From Undaria pinnatifida (Eukaryota; Sar; Phaeophyceae; Laminariales; Alariaceae), in assembly GCA_012845835.1 (NCBI GenBank), contig JABAKD010000007.1:14223342-14287341 (forward strand): a stretch of 64,000 nt of DNA, in the 5' to 3' direction. This document shows positions 56,701 through 63,499 of the stretch, piece by piece. Within the stretch, counting starts at the first letter, position 1. Every line of letters starts with the position of its first letter. Made by a program: the position numbers and the translations under genes. The notes below the pieces were generated by a model. It saw nothing but the letters and a program-made list of their open reading frames with translations. It was not told where the DNA came from and searched no databases.

Positions 56701-59517
56701 AGACATTAAGATACAACCAAAATCTCCCGAATTCCTCCTCGACATGCGGTATTGTTGTAACTTCTCGCTTGTCTCGCTCGGCATCCGTCCGCGTTCACGT
56801 CGATGTGCGGAGCGGACACGGGAATGCGAGGGGGGTTGCAGCCGCCCCCCGAAACCGGCGCTCGAACAAAGCTATTTGACCGAGAATTCCAGTTCCACGA
56901 ATCGCATACTCAAGCCGAGACGAAAAACATATCCTGACCGAATCCCTGAAATAAAGAATGAGTATATACTTATGTAAACATATGTTTAGGATTGCCGTGA
57001 TATAGATGAATAAATCATCGACCCTACGAAGTAGTCATAATCAACAGCGTCACTACGAGTTACTGTACACTCCCAAACGAAAACGTCTGTCGGGGGGTTC
57101 CGGTCTCGAGATGAACCCATTTTGGACGAGCGGGACACGACTCTACTGTAACAGTTACCGTTCCAGCTGTTGTGACTCAAATATTTGACTGTCCGCACAA
57201 CGAACAACCCGAACGCAATTGTTTTCACAGACGTGGCAACGTCACCTGAACGCATCAGGGATTTCGGATGAAGACAAGAACAAGACGGGCGGATTCTCGA
57301 TAAGAACCATCATGAGGGCCGATTTCTCAACTCCACTAAGTAGGCTGGACATCGACCAACTCGGCGCAAAGACAGTAAGTGCCACTTGTTCGAAATACAA
57401 ATTAACCCGCGTGAAATCTGGTTCGATGAACACTATAAACACAAACGTTTCAATATTGTCCACGGCCGCGAGAGAGCGCGCAGCAGCACCGGTGTCTACA
57501 TGCTGTCCGCGCTTTGTATAGTCGCTGACGGCGTTGCGTTTGGGACACGACAGCTACTCACCCTGTCCGGTGACATCGTGGGACCGACTCGGTAGCGGCC
57601 GAGTTGTTTTGCGTTTATGTCGGCGTAAAATATCAAAATGCTTTACCTTCTGAAAGCGTGATGTTTACAGTGTTTGGTTCGTCGTTCAATGTAGTTGTTG
57701 TTGTTGTTGTTGTTTTTGTTTTTGTTTTTGTTGCTGTTGCTGCTGTTGTTGCTGTTGTTGATGTTGTCAATGGACGTCAATGCCCTGCATCCGCTTTTTT
57801 CAAAACTCATGGAGATTAAATTTGACTAGATGTTCACAAGAAATGAGCCCTTCGTGGGAGTGCTTAGATCACTTACATACACGAAAAGGGTTGACAGGCA
57901 TGTTTTGCCGGTCAGGTGGTTGTTGAACTGGGCTGACTGTGAATTGAATGTGACCTTGTCAAATATTCTCAGTCCTCCTATTATTCCGTTGTGATTTACT
58001 TGGAGTATCTCCTCTGTGGGATTACCGAGCTTGCATTTGTGGAACATAAATCTAACTCCATTGGTATTCACGACCAAGACTCCAGGGATGCTTTTTTTGC
58101 TAACAACTTAGTCCAGAGGCGTGCGTGAAGGGTGTTTCGGCTCGCTCCCTTTTTCCTTCACGGTTGAACAGGAAGATTTGACACGCCGCTGACTACCTTT
58201 TCGATTTGTAGCCCATGAAATCTTAATGCTGTATTAAAAGTTACACTAATATGGGATGGAATAGAAAAGGAATTCCTACTCACTTCACACTTCAAGTTAG
58301 GCAGTGGGTGCGGTCCACACTAACTTCGGTTTAACGGCTTTCCAAGAAATGTAGAATATTCCGGTGAATCCCAACCTGCCATTACGATTATTCTGATTTT
58401 TGTTTGACCTACCGTAATCGTGCGATGACTGTCAGGTGATGGCGACTTTTCTGTGGAGCTCGATTACGCCTTGGCTTCGGCAGGAAGTGGATGTGATCAC
58501 CCGCACGTGGGAAGTTTTCGAAACGTCACCTTTCATTGGGATGCACATCCGACGGGGTGACAAACTAAGGGAAACCGGTGGCCGTGTCTACTCAGCTGAG
58601 GTAGATACGACGGATACATCACAGGGCGAGAAACGTTTTTGAATGAAGCAACTACTGTAGTCAAACTTTGTTCAAAGGAAACAATCTGGCAAACGTAAGG
58701 CCCTCGACCATCGTTCACCCCCACGAAGGAGATGATGTCGGTCTGCAGTGTACACGAGAAGGCAAGGAAATATTATCGTATGCCAGCGGAACCGACCTCT
58801 TTTTCTTCCACATCGCATTTTCATATATTTCATTCCTCAGGAATACTTGTCTGCCGTGCTGAGATACCTGGGAGAAACGCCCACTCGAACCCCGGCGGAT
58901 GCAATCAAAGGAATTTGGGTGGCGTCGGATAACGTTACTGCGGTGAACGAAGTCGCCGCCATCGCAAACGCTTATTTTCCCAATGTGCTCAGAGAGAACA
59001 TTGTTTTCGTCGCCGGGGGAGTGCCTGGTGGGGTCGAAATCCCGGACGTGCCGACAACGTCAACTACTCAGGTACAATTGTTTTGAGGCCTCTTGTCACC
59101 GACGTGCGACTCCTCTCCCCATCACTCACCTACCATGAGGCCGTAAGCATGTGTATTTTCAGTACATGTTGATCGGCCGCTTATCATACCTTGTGTGCAA
59201 CAGATCAACATCGACGTTAATGCATTTGCATAGTAAGTCTATTCCTGAAGCGACGCCAGCCCAACACTTGATTCCACTCCGGGCCCTCCTTGCTTGTGCA
59301 CATCACGCACCAGGAGTATGCGTCTTTTGTTTATCTGATGGCGGACCTCCAGCAGCTGGCGGCGGCTGATGTCTTCGTCGGTACTCTCAGCTCCAACGTG
59401 GGAAGGCTTGTGGTGTTGCTCCGGGAAGGCGTCGGTAAACCAAGAGACTCCACCCTCAGCCTCGACAGGAGTTGGTTCCCCAACAGAAAACGTGGTCTTG
59501 CTATAAACGGAATCTGA
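31461..59517 (+). CDS. GT23 alpha-1,6-fucosyltransferase-like gene, six exons, 389 aa
   Basis: Predicted Golgi type II glycosyltransferase that moves fucose from GDP-fucose to a glycan acceptor. Exons: 31461-31704, 36925-37106, 57231-57374, 58436-58600, 58841-59071, 59314-59517. They total 1170 nt, 389 residues plus TGA. All five introns are GT-AG, in phases 1,0,0,0,0, and the frame stays open. Seen in order: short N-terminus with a hydrophobic anchor (about residues 16-27), Cys-rich PCGFGSNIN (73-81), NRNFLYD (about 104-110), the family donor motif HIRRGDK (227-233; human FUT8 has HVRRTDK), WVASDN (271-276) and ADVFVGTLSSNVGR (340-353). The family identity rests on these motifs. The protein is shorter than FUT8 (575 aa), with no coiled coil or SH3 domain visible, so it is nearer the bare catalytic unit. 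Acceptor specificity cannot be read. The start is the first in-frame ATG of exon 1; an upstream exon cannot be excluded. Confidence 0.82.
31705..36924 (+). other. Intron 1 (5220 bp, phase 1)
   Basis: Bounded by GTGAGA at 31705 and an ACCAG acceptor at 36923-36924. It contains the diverged minisatellite at 34820-35330 and otherwise unique-looking sequence. Open frames on the minus strand at 32898-33284 and 34150-34602, and on both strands at 35.8-36.6 kb, show no domain I recognise. No poly-G foldback copy lies here. Confidence 0.7.
34820..35330 (-). repeat. Diverged minisatellite, period about 55-60 bp
   Basis: Units built on GACAGCGTCCACACCAGCCGCATTA-like sequence (written here as GACAGCGTCCA and CAGCCGCATTA) recur about eight times with a CTAGCGGCA segment in several. 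Period and length vary. The 120-residue minus-strand frame across it is hydrophobic and repetitive. Located in intron 1. Confidence 0.5.
36925..37106 (+). CDS. Exon 2 of GT23 fucosyltransferase (residues 82-142)
   Basis: The first two bases complete an Asn codon split by intron 1, giving GSNIN-NLLNAWVYAIA across the junction. It holds the NRNFLYD segment, which matches the position of SQNWRYA in human FUT8, and GWSCVFSSMPHLC with two Cys residues that may pair in the lumenal domain. It ends at GAG|GTCAGT, phase 0. The exon reads in one frame only, and the phase match with exon 1 is exact. Confidence 0.78.
37192..37292 (+). repeat. TACTGGTGTG minisatellite just inside intron 2
   Basis: About ten units of 10 bp (TACTGGTGTG, with TACTAC variants), starting 85 bp after the exon 2 donor. 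Confidence 0.8.
37863..38756 (+). mobile_element. Foldback element, half copy (+), in intron 2
   Basis: Starts TA|CACTCCAGCTGTGAGATCGA and is nearly collinear with the copy at 3641. Poly-G runs at 38129-38155, 38260-38285 and 38680-38718. A 78-bp-scale internal duplication (38486-38575 and 38576-38665: GGCTTTAGGTGAGGGGTTTG-type, GTGCTAGGTCTAGGCGAAGG) lies in the tail. The 239-residue frame at 38444-39163 is G-rich low complexity joined to MITE sequence and is not a gene. Confidence 0.65.
38860..39220. mobile_element. Palindromic MITE (third family), AT-rich
   Basis: Left CAAGTACCAACAACGCAGCT and right its reverse complement AGCTGCGTTGTTGGTACTT, extending outward to the reverse complement of CTAGCTCAAATTCCCCAC and ending at GTAGTTTCCAC|TA (39206-39220). 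Centre: TATTGACCTGAAATTCGTCG. Other copies: 38757-38850 (core), 39465-39610, 52440-52690, 61830-61950 and 63915-64000. Confidence 0.55.
39221..41849. other. AT-rich intron sequence with minus-strand tRNA-like heads
   Basis: Three diverged tRNA-like segments lie on the minus strand at about 39395-39440 (T-arm GTGGG-TTCATGT-CCCAC), 40135-40190 and 40200-40250, sharing AGCGTATCAnTTTAG and GGCTCACCGAC in reverse complement. They look like SINE heads. A degenerate MITE copy lies at 39465-39610. A/C-rich AACA repeats lie at 41735-41840. No gene recognised. Confidence 0.45.
41850..42970. mobile_element. TA-flanked DNA transposon, 1121 bp, no transposase
   Basis: Inverted ends about 26 bp long: left GAGTCTAGCCGATTAAATTT and right, in reverse complement, GAGTCTAGCTGGTTAAATTC, both continuing CTCCCAC or TCCCAC. 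TA lies outside each end (41848-41849, 42971-42972). Both flanks are the same AACA/AATA-type microsatellite, supporting insertion into it. The centre has T-runs, a CACAC-rich stretch (42355-42410) and repeated TTCGGGGTAAT. The superfamily is not fixed; TA duplication suggests a Tc1/mariner-type or similar element. Confidence 0.65.
43252..43828 (-). pseudogene. Reverse-transcriptase C-terminal remnant, frameshifted
   Basis: Minus-strand frame 43828-43442 holds KRFIDDIVTVS (43741-43730 for FIDD), which fits the xxDD catalytic turn of reverse transcriptases, and later SSLHFLEMEIL, fitting the following hydrophobic strand. A frame change near 43460 is followed by QLCRFAIRCSEINFFQKAAA, AELMKDMISNRYNSLKLRNK and LHNFKSF, which resembles the conserved tail of the same RT type (cellular retroelements with RYIDDI...FLDLEI motifs). 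The N-terminal half is absent. It is a dead fragment; the retroelement clade is not assigned. Confidence 0.5.
43829..45056. other. Intron sequence without a recognised gene
   Basis: Short overlapping open frames only. 45057-45079 carries a remnant foldback head in inverted orientation (CTCACACCTGGAGTG then TA), 41 bp before the next copy. Confidence 0.45.
45121..46065 (+). mobile_element. Foldback element, half copy (+), diverged
   Basis: Starts TA|CTCTCCACCTGTGACATCGG and keeps AAACGCATCTTTGCAAGCTG, GATCGCGCGTATTACGGG and the ATCTGACGGTTnTGGAA repeats (45478, 45896). G-tracts are short. Most diverged of the plus-oriented copies, so probably one of the oldest. Confidence 0.55.
46084..46583 (-). 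repeat. Left arm of a 500 bp inverted repeat pair
   Basis: The reverse complement reads TGTGAAAGAGTCGTGGTGCC at its inner end and ACACTCTTTTACATT at its outer end. It matches 53029-53539 along its length with indels (CAGGGGTATCAGCTTCGCTT, TTCGATTCACCCCAGCATTG, GAGAATGCTCTTG). Its ends fit TG...CA, as in LTRs, but the two copies face opposite ways and neither has a target duplication. Confidence 0.6.
46584..52439 (+). other. C-rich block with decayed, possibly once-coding sequence
   Basis: The top strand is strongly C-rich. The longest frame (48745-49545, 266 residues) is Pro/Ser/Thr-rich with no domain. A segment near 47675-47990 reads as protein-like text only if frames are changed several times (AIELWDEGPASTLQEV, then YMRYRFSKPDPLVL, then ELWLRLGQDVELYWDAP), so a decayed gene is possible; the family is unknown. 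49540-50400 has diverged repeats built on TTGGGTGGnCT and CGACCCACC. 50668-51000 is a minisatellite of GCTTCGCGACCnnAGCTCCA type. 52080-52220 has a 70-bp-scale duplication ending GTGTACTACCCTGG. Confidence 0.4.
52440..52690 (+). mobile_element. Left half of the third-family MITE
   Basis: Begins TA|GTGGAAACTACAGTA, continues CTAGCTCAAAATTCCCCAC, CCAACACTTATCATTAGAGT and CAAGTACCGACAACGCAGCT, ending near ATTCGTCGAAATCACGGC. It matches the reverse complement of the right half at 39000-39220. The partner half is missing. Confidence 0.55.
52880..53020 (+). repeat. Fragment of the 13.1-13.7 kb repeat family
   Basis: Shares CATCACCTCGCTTG, ATCTCTGTC and AATTGGnnnCC with 13345-13440. It stops abruptly where the right arm of the 500 bp inverted repeat starts (53029), as if that repeat had inserted here. 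Confidence 0.45.
53029..53539 (+). repeat. Right arm of the 500 bp inverted repeat pair
   Basis: Inner end TGTGAAAGAGTCGTGGTGCC, outer end ACACTCTATTACATT. It contains GAnGAG purine repeats at 53172-53200 and a B-box-like AGTTCGATTCACCCC. Together with 46084-46583 it brackets 6.4 kb. Confidence 0.6.
53540..55175 (+). repeat. Purine-rich block with diverged repeats of about 100-170 bp
   Basis: The top strand is rich in A and G. A motif with GTCAGnGTCCGCnACGTTGG recurs at 54006 and 54176, and weaker forms of TGGnACCTnGnAGGC followed by CGAAnGGC or CGAACTG at 54190-54450. The two overlapping minus-strand frames (54167-54714) run through the repeat and have no domain. Confidence 0.4.
55176..55490 (+). 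mobile_element. tRNA-derived SINE, copy 2
   Basis: Head CCCCGTTGGCGTATCAGGTT (A-box), CCTCGAGCCTGGTATAGGTC, B-box-like GTGAGCTCATATTCCCC. The body has GCGCAAGAGCGTGGGTTAGC, CATCGACGAT and GAATGAAGCTGAAAAAGG, then an A-rich end. Collinear with 27905-28215. Confidence 0.62.
55999..56200 (+). mobile_element. tRNA-derived SINE, copy 3 (5' part)
   Basis: Shares CTATATCA upstream, GGCGTATCAGGTTATA, CCTCGAGCCTGGTACAGG, B-box GTGAGTTCAAATTCCCC and GCAACACTCGATGAAA with copy 2, then stops before the 3' body. Confidence 0.6.
56210..56977 (+). repeat. Tandem duplicated block upstream of exon 3, with a 220-residue open frame
   Basis: 56330-56500 and 56695-56850 are diverged copies (AGATACAACCAAA, GTTCACGTCGA, GAGCCGCCC), and CTGCAGACGTCA recurs in the linker. 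An ATG frame at 56315-56977 spans both and reads IQPKS...CNFSLVSL...RSRR...SRPPK twice. I do not recognise the protein. The repetition is also seen at DNA level and the block lies inside intron 2, so a non-coding duplication is the safer reading. Confidence 0.35.
57231..57374 (+). CDS. Exon 3 of GT23 fucosyltransferase (residues 143-190)
   Basis: A 144 bp exon, phase 0 at both ends, with a pyrimidine-rich TTGTTTTCACAG acceptor and a consensus ACA|GTAAGT donor. It encodes an acidic and basic linker followed by FSIRTIMRADFSTPLSRLD. Translation joins the exon 2 end (LFDTPE) to TWQRHLNASG and the exon 3 end (QLGAKT) to VMATFLWSS in exon 4. This exon is assigned by splice signals, phase and order rather than by a hallmark motif. 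NAS (about 149-151) and NKT (about 159-161) are possible N-glycosylation sites. Confidence 0.72.
57375..58435 (+). other. Intron 3 (1061 bp, phase 0)
   Basis: GTAAGT donor and GACTGTCAG acceptor. It contains an impure GTT/TTTTG microsatellite at 57693-57767. No further phase-0 coding exon was recognised in it. Confidence 0.68.
57693..57767 (+). repeat. Impure GTT microsatellite in intron 3
   Basis: Runs of GTT with TTTTG and GCT variants. It gives hydrophobic poly-Val frames that are not genes. Confidence 0.8.
58436..58600 (+). CDS. Exon 4 of GT23 fucosyltransferase, donor-binding motif
   Basis: A 165 bp phase-0 exon carrying the strongest family signature, MHIRRGDKLRE (residues 226-236). 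The paired Arg and the Lys correspond to the GDP-fucose-binding HxRRxDK of FUT8 and NodZ. It is preceded by an amphipathic stretch (WSSITPWLRQEVDVITRTW) that fits the helix before this motif in the family. Donor GAG|GTAGAT. Confidence 0.85.
58601..58840 (+). other. Intron 4 (240 bp, phase 0)
   Basis: GTAGAT donor, with acceptor TTTCATTCCTCAG behind a clear pyrimidine tract. Translation of the intron in the exon frame would insert unrelated sequence after VYSAE, so removal is required. Confidence 0.75.
58841..59071 (+). CDS. Exon 5 of GT23 fucosyltransferase (residues 246-322)
   Basis: A 231 bp phase-0 exon beginning EYLSAVLRYLG. It carries IKGIWVASDNVTAVNEVAAI, matching the VYLATDDPSLL strand-turn of FUT8, with Asn in place of the second Asp. 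It continues through AYFPNVL and FVAGGVPGG. Donor CAG|GTACAA. Confidence 0.82.
59072..59313 (+). other. Intron 5 (242 bp, phase 0)
   Basis: GTACAA donor and ACGCACCAG acceptor. The upstream frame LLVHITHQ is also open, so the exact acceptor is slightly less certain than the others. CAG at 59311-59313 keeps phase 0 and gives TTQ-EYASFVYLMADL. Confidence 0.65.
59314..59517 (+). CDS. Exon 6 of GT23 fucosyltransferase, C-terminal end and stop
   Basis: The last 67 codons and TGA. They contain YLMADLQQLAAADVFVGTLS then SNVGRL, which matches the FUT8 C-terminal nucleotide-site strand (ADFLVCTFSSQVCR), including its Asp and paired Ser. A basic tail DRSWFPNRKRGLAINGI follows. No premature stop is present, so the enzyme looks intact to its end. 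Confidence 0.85.
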   Translation, partial: EYASFVYLMADLQQLAAADVFVGTLSSNVGRLVVLLREGVGKPRDSTLSLDRSWFPNRKRGLAINGI

Positions 59518-60338
59518 CCTGGACTGCCGATATATTCTTCATTGTCGAACCTCGCACGAAACTGACAATGGGGTCTAGAGGGGCATCGAGCTATCTGTGC
59601 ATTTCTGAAAATGTTGGACATGTCTCTGGTTCTTCCGACAAACGCAGGGAATGGATGGAACTATGCGCCCCCGCCAAACTTTGAGGCAGTCAAGTTATGC
59701 ATGGTCCAGGGTAGCACTGTTGCCAATCGTGAAGGACATGTGTCAGTCTGCTGTTGTCGTTACCCTACACGGAACGCTCTTAAATGCACCCGTTACCCGT
59801 ACCCTGTATCACATACGGTCGGACGACGTGCAGTTTCGTTGCTTATTTTTTCCAGTCGTACACGTGGTGACGAAAACCTCCCCAGCAAACAGCAGCAGGT
59901 GGTTTAATCGTCAGCCCTTGTGTATCCAGTAGTGATTATTTTGAACCGTTCTGCCGGCAGTAGTGTTTACACGGTACGAGGCTCAGAACCCATTGTTTTG
60001 GGGTGTTTGGCGTGCGTACCAGCGCGTGGCCTGTTTAATGTACTAGTAGACCAGATACGATGGCGGACAATAAAAAGCCAGGAATTCAATCGAGAGCTTA
60101 ACGCAAATCACGGACACGCGAACTTGTACGATGTGGAAGCTTCCATAGAAGAAACAATATGGTTTTGGCGACTTCAACCCGGTGTCGCCTTATTTTGGTT
60201 GTGCTGTTGAGCAGATGAAAACTGATCGTGAGCGTTGTGGAGTGAGCTGGTGCGGGCATGGTGCTTGCGCGCTGCTCCTAACCCTAACCCCAACCCTGAG
60301 TCGAACCTTAAACCAATAACACAAAGAAAAGGTCAGGG
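59518..60338. other. Downstream of the fucosyltransferase stop codon
   Basis: 3' untranslated and intergenic sequence. No second gene recognised. A short CCTAACCCTAACCCC run at 60277-60291 is only two to three telomere-like units. Confidence 0.45.
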
Positions 60339-61752
60339 GACAAAAAGAGGTGTATCGCAACCATTCCGCGCCACCGTGCGGTACAGGAGCATACACCTAG
60401 ATCATTTCCTTCGATCCGCGACACTGATTAGTCAACTCAGCCTCGTACCGGAATTTGTCCCAGCTCCTTGCGGTACATCATGCTTCGGCTTTTTAAGCAC
60501 GGCAGTCACCGCTTTCTGACGTGACCCATGCTGCTTCTTGGCGGAAAATATGCCATGGCTCGGTTAGTAATCTTAGATTTTTGTGGGGCATCGTTTATGG
60601 TTACCTCGTACGTTTGTATAGGTAGCGTACCATTTAGGGTATTTTCCGGGCATCTCAATCGAGCCCAACTTATTAACTATCAAGTTTATATGGTGGCGCC
60701 CTCTACCTGTGAAGATTTCAACCGAACAAGAGAATAATGTGTGCGTCGTCAGGGTCGAGGTTGGCGCCATCGATAGCGAGTATTTAAACAGAATGCGGTG
60801 TACGGATGCGTATGTCGGAGGCGAGGTGGCATGTGTGTGCGCTGTCTGGGACGCCCGCGTTTAGCGGGACTCCCCCTTTGCCCCTTTCTGGGTGGAAGAA
60901 TGGGGTTATGCTTCTGCAACCCTGATCCTACCCGCCGAGTGTTTCATAAAGTACACGAAATATCCGCTGGCAGTGGTCGACCTCTACCATGGCCCGTCTG
61001 GTAGGTGTGTGTGCGGGTCCCGGTCTTGTGACGTACGTCTTGACGCGTTGTCTCTCTTTCTATCATGCCTTCTTCGGGACATACGTATGCGGATAGTAAC
61101 ACCTGTGACGTGTACCGGGGTGGGTGATATGTCTCCGCACTAGGTACGTGTTATGACGAGTACTGGTAGATATGTCCGCACTGGGTACGTACGTGCTATG
61201 TGATTGTCCCCACAAGCTAACTGGGTATTTTTTCAATCGACGCACGTACTACAGTAGCAAACATATATGACGTTTACCCCACACGCACGAGCATACCAGT
61301 ACACGTAGCTCGCAACACGTAGGCATGGAAAATTTACAGGCTCACGCACGAGGCACAAGCACGTACCAGACACGCGAGCAAACCCGAGGGTCGCGTACGT
61401 ACGACAAAATATTTCAACACAAGGTACCCATTAAAAGAGGAAAATACGTACGTGGTAGAACCGAGACACACGCACTCACGTCGTCCATGGAATCGATGCC
61501 CCGCAGAAAAACAATAATAAGATCCGAGCCGCGCTATATTTACCACCAGAAAGCCGTCTCAGTCACGTCAGAAATGGCGATAACCGAGCTGAAAAGCCGC
61601 GGTATGATGTACCGCAAGGAATTGTTGTAAACAAAACCTGTACAACAAGGCCGAGTTGACCAATCTGTGTCGCGGGTCGGGGGCAAACAACTCGGTGTAT
61701 TCTGCTATGTCGCACGATGCCGCGGAATGGTGGAGGTATACCGCTTTCTGTC
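60339..61752. mobile_element. Long-inverted-repeat element, about 1.4 kb
   Basis: 60339-60526 and the reverse complement of 61561-61752 match over about 190 bp: ACCATTCCGCG near the outer end, CGCGACACnGATTnGTCAACT, CCTTGCGGTACATCAT and TTTCTGACGTGAC at the inner end. The interior has no transposase frame; 61325-61630 is basic and unrecognised. No target duplication was found. A diverged duplication lies at 61126-61200 (TCCGCACTnGGTACGT). Confidence 0.55.
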
Positions 61753-61829
61753 ATCTACTCCAACGAAAAATCATGACCCCAATGCGAGACCCTTCAGCCA
61801 TACCTGGTATATTATATATACAAATATTG

Positions 61830-61950
61830 CAAGGACGTCAGACGTGAGTTGGACGAATTTCGGCTCAATACTCATCTTTGCAAGCTGCGTTGTTAGTACT
61901 TGTAATGTACTATATGGGTGAGTTTTTAATTGGGAGGGGTCCTAAATGAA
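61830..61950 (-). mobile_element. Half copy of the third-family MITE
   Basis: Reads AAGGACGTCAGACGTGAGTT, GGACGAATTTCGGCTCAATA, CTCATCTTTGCAAGCTGCGT and TGTTAGTACTTGTAATGTAC, the reverse complement of the left half at 52575-52680. Confidence 0.55.
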
Positions 61951-61986
61951 AAAAACAAATCAAAACATTAAACAAAAAACAAAATA

Positions 61987-63480
61987 CACTCTGGCTGTGA
62001 GGCCATTTCTTATACAGTCAGATTTGTGAGTCGAAAACATCCTTGTCGACTGAAGAAGACCAAATCGGTTTTCTTACCCAGTCGAAAAGGGCCGTTTCCG
62101 TTTTTCCACTGGACTTTTTTTGACTGAGTTTTCTGACTGGGGATCTCCAGTCGAAAACCTTGACCTTTTCTACTAAATGTGTCAGTCGCAAAACTCAGCC
62201 GAAAACGTTTTACACCGTAATTTTGAAGCCATCGCAAGCCATCGCATCGCTCAACCCACCGCAAAACACACACGCACACGCCCGCACACCCATACCATGT
62301 ACCACACAGCAGTATCATACAACAGTGCCGACGCTGCCTTGGCTATCGCTGCTGTTGCTTCTCGCCGCAAATCAGCGTGGCGCACTCCTAGCTCCGCTCG
62401 CCAGCAGCATGTATCACACGTCAGCAGTAGCGCGCGTTATGGATGCCATTTTGCCAACAACGGCTACGCGTGCTGTAGCTTTACCGGCTCTAGGCTGAGT
62501 GCAACGCCACCAACGTAGCTTTGGCGGCTCAAGGCTAAGCCCAACGCTACCAACCCGCTTTGACGAAGGTTCGTCGCTCGTGAAGCTCGCGTTGCTCGTG
62601 AGGAACGCGCGACGCACAGAGCTGCCAACCGAGTTTCGAGCGCCATACATCAGTACTCGCTCACACCAACCGCCTCTGAGAAGAGCACAAAAGTATATAG
62701 TCGACTCGACTGACGATAAGAAGAAGGACCAGAAGAATCCAGTCGAAAAATAGGCCAGTCGAAAGGACTGTTTTCGACGGGCGGAATCCGACTGTGTAAG
62801 AAATGGCCTGAGATCGAAGTTTTTGTCGAAACTCATCTCTGCAAGCTGTGTGTGATACTACTGCGATCGCACGCATTACGGGTTGTGCGTCCTCATTAAG
62901 GATATAGGTCGGCGACTCCCCTTGCAACTACAGCGTAGCTATCAGGGTCATCAGGGTGATGCTAGTCAGTTTGTGCGCGGAAATTATATAACCCGTTTTC
63001 AAAGGGGACAAAATCTGACAGCTGTAGAAGGAAATGCATCAGTTTATCAAGTAAATCATTTTAGTCGAACAACCGGTGTGGGGAGGGCGGAGCTTTGAAG
63101 GACGCCGGGGGGCGTGGGAATCATGTCGCGTAAATGTAGGGGTTTGCTATGCGCGTGGTGCTAGGTCCAGGCGATATTTCGGGTGGTGGGGAAGAAGGGG
63201 GCGTTGGGGCGGGGGGGGGAATTGCAGTAGCGGCATAGATGGCTTTAGGAAGATAATGAGGTGATATAATGTGCGTGGAAGTGTTCATTACTGTGGCAGA
63301 TTTCGATGTTAGATGGGGCGTTTGTGCAAGAGGGAGTAGGCAAAAATATAAAGGGTTTCGGGGGGGGAGGGGAGGTCAAGAGGTTCAGGTCACATACAAT
63401 ATAGTATACTGCGCGATTGGAGTATCACACAGAGCTTGCAATTTAGTTTCAACAAAATGTTCGATCTCACAGCTGGAGTG
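61987..63480. mobile_element. Foldback element with both ends, split by a younger transposon
   Basis: The left end CACTCTGGCTGTGA stops at 62000 and resumes at 62809 with TGAGATCGAAG. The right end in reverse complement reads CACTCCAGCTGTGAGATCGA. TA flanks both sides (61985-61986, 63481-63482). The right arm keeps only about 85 bp of inverted repeat. The core carries CTATCAGGGTCATCAGGGTG and the GACAAAATCTGACAGC block. Confidence 0.7.
62001..62808. mobile_element. Harbinger-like non-autonomous transposon inside the foldback copy
   Basis: Ends GGCCATTTCTTATACAGTC and, in reverse complement, GGCCATTTCTTACACAGTC. A TGA duplication lies on both sides (61998-62000, 62809-62811) and reconstructs the uninterrupted host repeat. 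AGTCGAAAA motifs are dispersed in both subterminal regions (62030-62210, 62735-62790). 808 bp. The 3-bp target duplication and GGCC-type terminus suit the PIF/Harbinger group, but TGA is not the usual TWA. No transposase frame. Confidence 0.72.
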
Positions 63481-63499
63481 TAGTGTAATTTTTTTATTA

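Larger units (their letters stand above)
37107..57230 (+). other. Intron 2 (20124 bp, phase 0), filled with transposons
   Basis: Donor GTCAGT at 37107, acceptor TTGTTTTCACAG ending at 57230. Contents in order: a TACTGGTGTG minisatellite, a poly-G foldback half-element, AT-rich MITE copies, minus-strand tRNA-like heads, a 1121 bp TA-flanked transposon, a reverse-transcriptase remnant, a second foldback half-element, an inverted repeat pair around a C-rich block, purine-rich diverged repeats, two SINE copies and a duplicated block just before exon 3. It is over 80 times longer than introns 4 and 5 of the same gene. Confidence 0.7.

Noticed and set aside
57386-57595. Alternative coding exon with FEIQINPREIWFDEHYKHKRF
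   Set aside because: It overlaps the GTAAGT donor of exon 3 in another frame and does not continue the fucosyltransferase alignment; it falls within intron 3.
60277-60300. Telomere-like CCTAACCCTAACCCC run
   Set aside because: Only two to three units inside unique sequence; too short to mark a telomere or fusion point.
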